Source of the DNA: Toxotes chatareus | Lineage: Eukaryota; Chordata; Actinopteri; Toxotidae | DNA: 64,000 bases | NCBI GenBank assembly: GCA_016801885.1 | Contig: CM028888.1 | Span: forward strand, 11,951,170 to 12,015,169 | Reading direction: 5' to 3' | In this document: positions 23,601-33,600 of the stretch, piece by piece | Position numbering within the stretch: position 1 is the first letter of the stretch | How the letters are laid out: every line of letters starts with the position of its first letter | Program-made: the position numbers and the translations under genes | Notes under the pieces: generated by a model | Told to the model about the DNA's origin: nothing | What the model saw: the letters and a program-made list of their open reading frames with translations, nothing else | The model's database searches: none

Positions 23601-24820
23601 AAAGTCATAGGCTTATACTGTGCCACCTTTGTGGACTAAAAACAACTACAAATATGAGTAACGCAGCAGCAATTACAACCAACAAATAATACTCAATGAC
23701 ACTGTGTAAGTAAAACGTATAGGAAAAGTACTAATATTTGACAGGGGACAAATGACAAAGTGCCCTCCACCTGTTTGCACAGACAACAATCCTGTTCTCA
23801 TCCTCCTCTTTAACACAGGCCAAGGAAATAATCACATATTTTAGGAAACAAAAGATTGACCCTTTACCTCCATTCAGTTCAGCTACACAGATGGTTAATT
23901 TTTAAGTAAGTAACCCCCTCATATAAACTCTTTTTAGACAAAGATAAAACAATGATGCTAAAACACTGGAGGACTTCTCAAGCAAACAATGTGGGGAGCT
24001 ACAAGTGTATGAAAGGAGGCAAAATTCACTGATATCTCTGCTCAGCACTGCACTCTCTATGCTGATTATGTGTTGATAATATGGGCGCAGTAACTGTCAG
24101 CACTTGCTGAAGATCCGAGCATATTCAGAAGAAAACGTGTCAAGTAGAATATTTTAGTCATCCTGTTTTTAAAATATAATTTTGACATAGTACTATACAG
24201 TTTTTCACCATACCTAAAACTTTTAACAGAATATTTACATTTTTTCTTTGCAGCAATAAAACACAAACAGCACTAAAATTGTGTATTTCAACTTAGCATA
24301 TTTGTGCATGTTTGTACTCAGACATGTGTGTATTTTATTGTGGCAGTTCATCGTGCTAGTCAGTTGTAAATTTGATAATTAAAAGGCTTATTCTGGGTGC
24401 CACTGACCACTGAATACAAAGTTATTTCTCAGAATTTCAGTATGTTTCTATTCCAGCCACTAATTACTTCCGTAAGCATGAATATGCATTTTGTGTGAGC
24501 GTGTCTGCGTGTGTATTACTATTACCCAACATTGTAAAAAGCTGCTGATCCAAGTTTTGTACACACTGCTTCTATTTACTGCAGCTACAGTGACTTACAT
24601 TTTTTACACTGCTCTGACAAGTCAAAGTCAAAAACCACCAACGGCTACTTGTTTCATCTTAACTATGGGTATAAACAAAAACTACACACTTTTCCGAGAA
24701 AATACAAGTTTACGCTGGTGTTACTGAGCATATAGGCAACCTGTCCTGAAAGAAATATGAAGCCCTAGAATACTAAGGCCAACCCCTGTATCTCAGTGAA
24801 CCTGGAAAGCTTCCACAGGT

Positions 24821-24834
24821 GCACACACATACAC

Positions 24835-24892
<58 letters not shown>
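24821..24892. repeat. Long (CA)n microsatellite
   Basis: CACACAT-interrupted repeats run into about 25 uninterrupted CA units, in slc7a1 intron 1. Confidence 0.95.
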
Positions 24893-24894
<2 letters not shown>

Positions 24895-26189
24895 GTCTAT
24901 GCATTTGTATAGGCCACATCCAACCCAGCACTCAGCAACATGCATGCTAGTGACCCACTTTCAGACCGGCTAAAGTTAGACCGGCTGGAACTGATGCCAT
25001 GAAGATCTAAAAGGTCAAATCTTTTTACTGAGTCATTCTAAAAAATACAGTTTAATACAGTATATGAAAATGCAGCTCTTCAATCATGTAGCAATTTTTA
25101 AAGCTCTGTTTGTCACACTTTTAAAAATCTATTTTAATAGGATGTCACTTATACTGCACTTCCAGCTGTTATTTCAAATGCCAAACTCTGAGAGAGAGTG
25201 AGAATACATTAGGCTGAGACAGGTTGTCTCACTCCTCCATCCAAGTTTTACAAAACAAATGGCTACAATTTTTTTTTCTCCTTTCTAAGTTTTCATAGCT
25301 TTGGACATTACATCAATAATTTATCACTGAAGGGATTTCTTCAGATGCTCCTCACACTTTTGCTTTAACTGATGATTTTCTTCAACATGTTAGGCTTAAG
25401 CGTGTTTATTACTCCATTATGTTTCTGTAACCTCAGTGAGTGAGTGCTTTCTCCCACCACTGCTGATTTACAGCTTGCCTTGCAATTCAGTGTCTTCCCT
25501 GTGTGGCCATTTGCTGCTTTCACTCCAGTCTACCCCCCCTCCAGTCCAATCCCCCAACCCCTCCTCAGCACACTCAAGCGTGCAAACCTGTCAGTTCTGG
25601 TTTTAGACCACTTTTCAGTCCAGGTCAATCGCATCACTAGTCCAAATCTCGCAGCCACCACCTCCCTCACATGCATCACCAGACCTCTTTGGACAGGCTG
25701 CACTGCTGCTCAGGATCCACACAAATCCGGTCTCAACATACTCCAGGAACCACCTCTCATATTTCACGATGATGGTTTCAGACAATGCATTCTCGGTAGT
25801 CCTTTAATGGAGACTCGCCAAACTGTATCAGGTAGGCTACTGAGGTGTGAGATGCAGAAAAGGGAAATTATGCAATGCACTTGTGGTATTTCTACAGCCG
25901 CACACATGGGCGTACGGCAGGAAACAGCAGTACTTAGAATAACACGGCTAAAACAAAAAGACACGAGCATGTGGTTTACAGCGTGGGTGCTTCTACTCCC
26001 AAGTGTTTAGGCACCAACTCAAACTTTACGCACAGAAACGCGTTTTCCTAAGGATCTCTAAATGATGTGTGTAACTTCAAAGCCATCCAACCTGGGTTAC
26101 TGATACTGGAAAGTTATCACACACTGTTAAACCATTCACACGCTTGCCGCTACGGAGCACAATGCAGCGCTGTAATAGTAGTTGTTTAC

Positions 26190-26448
26190 CTTATAAATCC
26201 TCCGGGAGTGCATGAAGCAGTGATCCAGCAGAGCGCGTTTCCTTGAGAGGTCTGAAAACTGGGAATTGAAGAGAACAACAACAAAAAAAAGTGTCGACGC
26301 ACGGGGGGTGGCAGAGTAATAGGTCTTTCTTTACAGGTGGTAAGGAGAATTTTAAGATTTCGAGTTGCTCTGTTCAGCGCGTTCAAATGGGAGGAGGTGA
26401 TACGGAGGCAAACAAGCGGCCCCGCCTGCTCATTACTATTACAGTTGT
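26190..26448 (-). other. slc7a1: Proposed non-coding first exon of slc7a1
   Basis: On the minus strand a GC-richer segment ends in the donor AAG|GTAAAC (26189/26190), the only good donor between paxbp1 and slc7a1 exon 2 that I noticed. A TATATA sequence sits about 30 bases before the presumed start near 26448. Upstream ATGs at 26433 and 26213 open short frames. Mammalian CAT-1 also has a non-coding first exon with an upstream ORF that takes part in translational control under amino acid shortage. The 5' end is inferred. Confidence 0.55.
26211..26213 (-). promoter_or_regulatory. Upstream ORF start in slc7a1 leader
   Basis: This ATG opens MHSRRIYK in exon 1. If exon 1 joins exon 2 at 19794 the frame continues VVRDLSPSPRDL and stops at TGA (19758-19756), 55 bases before the main start. 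The result is a 20-codon frame that exists only in the spliced message. Confidence 0.45.
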
Positions 26449-26472
26449 GCAATAGCCGTTCGCCTGCAACTG

Positions 26473-26478
26473 TATATA
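26473..26478 (-). promoter_or_regulatory. TATA-like element of slc7a1
   Basis: TATATA on the minus strand, about 30 bases upstream of the presumed transcription start and about 0.4 kb past the paxbp1 poly(A) signal. Mammalian CAT-1 promoters are remembered as TATA-less, so this may be coincidental. Confidence 0.35.
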
Positions 26479-26868
26479 GTCACCCAACTGCCACGAGTAC
26501 CTGCTGGGTGTAATCAATAACAACGTGAAGTAATGGCTGTTTTTTCACATTCACAGCGCTGTCCAGAGTTTTGATCATGACACAGGAAAAGACAAAAACA
26601 TCTGGAGAACTTTAACAAAAGAAGAACCCAGAGAGATTCCGCAGCTGCTCCAATGAAGCTCCCTTTCTAGTCAAAAGCATTCAAATCAGTGATAAGGACT
26701 CTATTCCTGGGTATAGAGTAGTGATTAATACTCTTAAAAATATTCTTTAAATTGAAGCACACTGAAAATAAAAGCTGATTGTCCCTTTTAGATAACACGA
26801 TCTCATCGGCCACAAGTTCTCACCTGAAATGGTAATCAAAGCTTAACATCAATCTTCCAAACGAATAT

Positions 26869-26874
26869 TTTATT
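26869..26874 (-). terminator. paxbp1: Poly(A) signal of paxbp1
   Basis: AATAAA on the minus strand, about 620 bases past the paxbp1 stop, followed by a T/GT-containing stretch. No earlier AATAAA was seen on this strand. Confidence 0.6.
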
Positions 26875-27496
26875 CACAGGCAAACAGCATAATAAAACAA
26901 AAGGCTTAGAAATCTGATTACAAAGCTCTCAGCTTTGGACATCAGGGCAGTGTGTAGGGAACAGAGGAGTACTGTGGGATGAAGTGGGGATCAAAGAACA
27001 ACCATCAAGTCAACTCTTTTGGGAGACAAGTTAGTTTCTTCGACTGTGTGCGATTTCCTACCATTTGGTCAACTACAAAGTTCTTTTTGGCACATATGGA
27101 AAAGTGGACTATGTGAGACAACTAAAGGTTGTTGAGCAGTTTTTACAGATAGCCAGGTTCAGGATAGTGTCATCTGAGATTTCTTTTTTACCCCAAACAA
27201 TCCATATCAACCAAAGTTTACTCCTAATAAATTATGCTTTTAAAACACTGCCAGCATGTAGTATAACTGAGTAGTTGTTTTGAGCTGACAATACAAGGCC
27301 TCATTTCAGCATCAGTCTTGTGTTGATAGGTGTAGGAGCACACCTTTCTATACATTATTCACATTATTTACACGTTTTTTTTAACCTTCTGTTTTCAGTG
27401 AAGGTAACAACTGTTGAGTGTTATTTCAAATCCATTTACGCACACTTTTTCTGAAAATCCAACACTGCGATCCCATGGTTGCTGTTGTCATGTTCT
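26875..27496 (-). other. paxbp1: paxbp1 3' untranslated region
   Basis: AT-rich DNA between the stop codon and the AATAAA at 26869-26874. No repeat recognised. Confidence 0.6.
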
Positions 27497-27617
27497 CTAT
27501 GACTTGGCTTCCAAAAGTTGTTTGATGTCTTTAACGCCATGCTCTGCTGCCACGGCGATGATGTGATCCAAAGCATTCATGCGGCCCAACATCTTCACAA
27601 CCTCTTTGACTTGTTCC
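27497..27617 (-). CDS. paxbp1: paxbp1 exon 18 (residues 881-920)
   Basis: Encodes EQVKEVVKMLGRMNALDHII and AVAAEHGVKDIKQLLEAKS, then TAG (27497-27499). The acceptor is a tandem CAGCAG. Use of the second AG (exon start 27617) reproduces the human alignment (TAKEQVK versus NARENIK); use of the first would add one codon. Confidence 0.9.
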
Positions 27618-30600
27618 CTGCTGGCAGATACCGGTAATATTAGCAGCAGTATGAACACATACTCAAAGCATTACAACACAGGAATGGGTACTGATCAAGG
27701 GAGTCTTTTAAAAAACACTAGTCAGTAAATTGTTTTTATAGAATGTTTCATCCTACTCAATGGACATTCGATAGTATTCCAGCATAGCACCCAGAGCTAT
27801 AACTTAATTCAACATCCCTAATCTGACAAACCCTCTGAAGCAGTGTAAAGAACCTAGCAGAGCCTCTTACTTGGCAGTGCGCCGTTCCACATCAGACCCG
27901 CCCACACTGCTGCGGTGCAGTGAGTTTGCCAGGTGGGTGAGGTAGCGACAGAATGGCTCCAACTGAGGCAATGTCTGCTGGCCCTTCAGTCCAGAGAGCC
28001 ACTGCACTGGCAAACACTCCACCACCTGAAAAGGGTACAAGGAAGAGTTACACTCTAACTCTGGGTCACCCCTGTTAAGTGAGTCACAAACAGCCAAAGC
28101 TGAGCAGGGAAGTGGAGAGCAGCAGATCGCACTGACCTAGGCTGAGAAGATTTCATTATAAAATACAAGCACCTCTCATTAGACTGTCAGAACCAGAAGA
28201 AGAGCCAGTCCCCATTGCTCAGGAGGCTTTAAAAAAAATCCATCTCTATTTTTAGACATGGCAGGCACATCATGTACTATTAGATACAGTAAGATGTCTC
28301 TGGAATCATTTTAGAAGTCTAAAAAAAATGTGTAATTGCAGTTTGGGCCTGTGAAAAATGAATTTTTATTCCTAATCAGCATTTCCCCTTATCTCAGACT
28401 GAACCCATAACCCTCTTGGGAAGAGAGTCCACATACAGTCGCACCATTCACTGCACTACTGATGATATGTGATGTGTGAACTCTCAAGAACAGGGACCTA
28501 GTTAAGGGACTAAGTACAGAAACTGAACAGTTACTTGAAAAGTACCTGACAGTGTCATGTTAATCAGACCATGGAGTCATCGCAGCTGACAAAAGAGAAC
28601 CCTCTGTCCAGTTAAATGTTTCCTCTGTACCCGCTTGTAATAATGTTGCTCTATGGTATTCATACTGTTGTAAATATGTAAACAGAAGGTGGAGACATGA
28701 CAATGGATGTACCGTGGCCACTGTCTTTTTCCATGACTTGTTCTTGTGTCACATGGCTTGTTGTGTGAGAAGATAAGTGGTGTGTCAAGTTTTATGATGA
28801 GAGTGGTATGTAACAGGACGTCCACATGCCATGATTTTTCGTTTGCAACACAGGAAAACAAACACAGAGTGGAAAGTCAACCCACCGCTTTCTACACGGA
28901 CTGAAACATCACAAACCGACTTTATTCATATCCAAAGATGAGAAGTTTATGAATGGACACTTGTACTGACTTTCCAAAGTGTGTGGAAACAGGAAACAGT
29001 AAAATAAACAACTCCTTTGCCTTAATACCCATGAGACTTCTCCGGAAAGGTGAATTTATTTATCTTATAACATAAAACAATCACACTAATCTTAAGATTT
29101 TTCATCCAATCATTTAAAAAGAAGTTATTTATTCACAGACAGACTGATTAGTATCTTTTTATTCAAAACAAATCAGTTAATCAAAACAAGCCAGCTGGAT
29201 ACATGAGCCCTTCTGTGTATTCATACATGCGGCATGGAATGGCAAGAAAATTTCATCTCCTACCTTCTGGCACTTCTGAACATTGTCCTCCCATGTGTCT
29301 GTGGTCTGCAGTGCAGATAGGATGTATCTATTGAGAGTGCTGTCCAACGCCAGGTCCCTCAGACAGGAACTGGATAAAACACCTTCCCACTGCAGGATGT
29401 TGCCCAGCAGCTAAGCAAAGAGGGAGCAAGAGCAACACAATAGCATGCAAAGTCAATATCCATGTACACAAACACAGCAACGGATTATGAGTGCCTCACC
29501 GAGGTCAGCAGAGGAGTGGCAAGTGGATTAATAAAACTACAAATGTGCACATACCTTCACACACGACCAAAACTGCCTCTGGTAGAATAAGTAGGGACTG
29601 CTATTCTTGTTCTCCAACACGCTGGATAGAAGCAAAAATACACTTTTATTCAGTTACTGTGTCATCATAAAGACTGAAGAAAAAAAAAAAAAAAAAAGAC
29701 TGGACTGCCTCCAATGTTAACAATTGTGTAACATACTTTTTGGGGTAAAGTGGAAGGAAGACATCTTCATCCAGAGTCCGCCTGGTCCTTAAGACTATCA
29801 TTTTCAAAAGCTCCTGACAGAGGAAAAAAGGACATAAAGATAAGAGTAATACTACCACAAGAGCCAAAATTGTCTAGTATTTTTATAGATATAGTACAGT
29901 GTGTGTATGCAGGTAGTGAGAAAGGGGACAGTACCTGTGTGTATCGGTTGTCCCCATGCAGCACAGTGGGGTAACCTTTCATTAGCCTGTGAATGAAGCC
30001 CACCAGCCTGGCTGTTTGACTGCTTGACAGCGGGTCCCACACCTGCTCTGTCAACACTGACACACACCAACCAATACATAAATACACATGGCTTCTTATG
30101 CTCTTGCCTGCATTGTTATGCCGAGGCAATCTTTGTTAGTATGCTAGGTGCTGCTGTGTGGGTTTCTCTACCTGTCAGTTTAGAAAGGATGACCGTCTCT
30201 ACAATAGCAGGCAGCAAACCGATATCTCCATCTCCTTTCTGTAACGTGGTGTGCTCCTCAAAACCGTAAAACAACAGTGACTCAAACCAGAGCATGTACT
30301 CGAAGTTTGCACACTGTGTCTTCACAGGGGGAGAAAAAAAAGACAAAATAAATTTCTGAATTTTCTCTTTGCATTTAAAAAATGAAAATGTCACACTGAA
30401 AACACACACACACACATATATACTGTACCTCTAGAGGGTTCCATGTAATCAGCTGCAGGCGGACTAAAGGGTTAAAGAGTTTGGGCAGACAGAGGCCAAT
30501 GTAAGCATCTCTGTAGCAGTCGGCATAGTCTCTCCTCCACACTTCAAAATGGGATTTGATGAAGTCAAGAGAATGGAAGTCCTCCACCACATCCTCAAAT

Positions 30601-33600
30601 ACTTTCTTACATTCCCTGGTGATACGATCTGGATGGGATGAAAGGCTTTACTTAGACACGAGCTACAGAATGTCTGATGTGTGTTAAATCACATCTAATC
30701 TACCGATTTGCCAAATCTCCTTGATACGTTTGAAAGTGTAATTTTTCCAGCAATTCAGTGACGAACCTTTCTCCATGTTGAAGCTGGTGATGTCGGTAGA
30801 CGTTTCCTCATCATCGGATGATAAGCCTTCTTTATGCTCAGCCCTCTTTCCATTCTGCTCTCTAGCTTGTCGCCGCCGAGTTCTGTGCCCACCCACAAGC
30901 AGAAAGGCAGACAATTAAATGTAACCAGCTCTTTCAAGCCAACCCCACTCATTTCAAACTAAGGTACAATCAGTAGTTTTTGTGAATAAAAACGTAGGAA
31001 GCTCAGATGTGAGTTTTCGGCATTTCGTGATCTGAGGCAAGAACTAAAACAGTCTACAGAGACAACAGGAACTTTCTCATTAATCTGAAAATGTCACAAA
31101 ATTCATTCAACAACAACAATTCAGCCAACAAATCCTGGAAACATACCGTCGTGCTTCTCTCTCCGCTATCCTCCTCTGACGACTGTGCTCTTGGTATGCT
31201 GCACGGTCTCGTCCAAATGAGTCTAAATTAGGAGCCATGACAGCTTTATCTGCAAGAGACAGGAGCCATTTAAGAACCAGGAATGAAAAGCAGAAACAAA
31301 TCCTAACGTATTACTTATTCTGGGCACTCAACATCTCTGGAAACTCAACATAAAGAGTGTTGAATCATTTAAATTTTAAAAGTTTTTAATTAGATAAGTA
31401 AGTGACAAGCAGAAGGAGTGTTTAAACCTTATGAAACAAGTTCAGACGTTGACTCTTCCTATCTATTAGGCACCATCAGCAATAAGACCTTATATTTCTT
31501 AAAAAATAATTTTGATATCATGCATTTTCTAGTTACTTACCTGCCTTCAACTTCCTACATGTTACAGTGAAAGTGACAGATGACAAGTCACTAAAGTTTT
31601 TGTCATCTTTACTTAGTGACTCATGGCTTGTGCAGAGTTACAAGCACCCAGCTGACTGTGAGACTCAGCCACTAAAGAGTAGCCAATAAAACTCCCAGGT
31701 ATGTACATGCTCGCTCACTCACTCAAAATCACACCTCAATTAGCCTTAATGACAATAAAGAGGGAAACATAACGGGGGTAGTGGAAAACAAGAACATAAA
31801 CAGCATACATACGCACAGACACACTCACATACAGAGAACTAACGAGGCCGTTCAAATAAATCATAAAAACCTTCAAGATGGACTGACTTGAAAGGCTTGC
31901 AAACTCCGACGATTCATCTTTAATATCATCCTGTCTTCTCTGGACAAGTCGTGAGGCCCGTTGCCTTAGTAACTGGTGCATGGCAGCCTCCAGCTCCAGG
32001 ACAGCAGGCACCTGAAAAATATGATGCCTTCTGTGACCTCTGACCCAAACAACAGTGGGGTTTCCGAGTCACAGGGATGTCTTGCGGGAGCATGATGGAC
32101 AACAACATACTGGAACCAAAATATCACTAGTGTCGGGTGAAAACCTGGTAATTCTAAAATATCTATTTCCATGAAGTAAAGCCAGAACATTATGAATTCA
32201 TAAGCAGCCAATGGGTCCAAGCTGAAAATATTGACAAACCCAGTTAAAAGTCTAGTTAAATGTCTTGTGAAGTTAATGTAATAAAATGACAAAACTGGAG
32301 TTAAAAAGTTTTTAGCCAACACCAACAATATGAGGTTCCAGTCATGATGTTTATTCCGTAATAATGGGCTCCATACTAAGAGATGCTGATAATGGCTGGT
32401 TAGTGTCCCGTTTCCATCACAGTGTTCTGTGCACTCAGTCACCTAATAGGGTTAAAACAGACATTAGTGTGGTTGAAGAAACACACGTTGGCAGGTGGAT
32501 CACCAGTTCTCTCTTCGTTCCATGTAGTTGCTGCTCTGCTGCTGCAGGATCAAGACTAAGTTATTCTGTTTAGACATGCGTTTAGTAACCATAGTTTATA
32601 TCAGAGACATCATTTCATTGTGTTTTAACAAATTAGACTCATTCGCTTACATCTGTGACAATTGTGTATTTACTATACTGGGTTCTCTTCAAGCACCAAC
32701 TCATTTAAGATAATTTTGTTCACTTATTTTTTTAAGTAATGATAATTAAAAATTAATGCTGTTTAAGAAACTGAAACAATGTCATTTCTTTATGAACTAA
32801 AAGTATTTTTCTATCTATGCAAAAACCAAGTATGCCGCTGAGATAATAGATCAAAGTTATATTTCTGACTGAAATGAGAACAGTTGTGAAGCAACTGGGA
32901 AATACAAGGAGAGTGCTAATTTGCAGTCACACTGGCTTGTCAGCACAGTTAACTCATAATAATAGTTCCTAAAAAATTAACTACATTTACTAAATACAAA
33001 CAGTAGAAATAGGCTTTTTATAATTTGCAATTAATATTTAACAATCCAGAATTTTTTATCAGATTCAGTCTCTTTAAAATCCACATTAAGTGGTCAGAGA
33101 TCACACAGACACAAAACAGAAAACAGCTAATCAGACAGCAGATAAATTCTCCCTTACCTTTTCACTGAAACACTCAAGCAAGTCTCCAACATACCCTCGC
33201 ATCTCTTGCAAGAATTTATATTGATCTGCATTGTCATTGGATGAGCCCTCCAGCTGCTGTATGGTGCTCTCAGAGGCAGCTAGGTCTTCTTCAATCTGTC
33301 TGTAGCGCTTGGCGTTTGCGTTGTGGCCTGCACGCATTTGGCTGAGTCTACAGACACATGACATACAGGGAAAGACAGTACGAGAGGATGACTTAGACGG
33401 GGCTGAGGAAGAACAAAGCTAGTCTAATTTTAATGACTGACATTCGGTATGCAGAAAATTGCTTTGGAGTTCCCCCATCAAATAAACACATCATGAAAAC
33501 TGATTAACAGGAGACAACGAGCTACTTTAATTCACTCCTAGCTGAACAGGAGTTGTAATTAGGGGGACTAATGTAACCCCCGTCCAGACCCCACTTTCCC

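Larger units (their letters stand above)
19795..26189 (-). other. slc7a1: slc7a1 intron 1
   Basis: 6.4 kb between the proposed non-coding exon 1 and exon 2. It holds a poly-A run (about 20590-20610), a long (CA)n tract (24821-24892) and AT-rich unique DNA. Two long stop-free frames in it (20588-21133 minus, 25444-26010 plus) have no recognisable protein content. Confidence 0.55.

Noticed and set aside
25444..26010. 188-codon stop-free frame on the plus strand
   Set aside because: It begins at a GTG, its composition is Ser/Thr/Pro-rich with no recognisable domain, and it lies antisense inside slc7a1 intron 1. Most likely chance.
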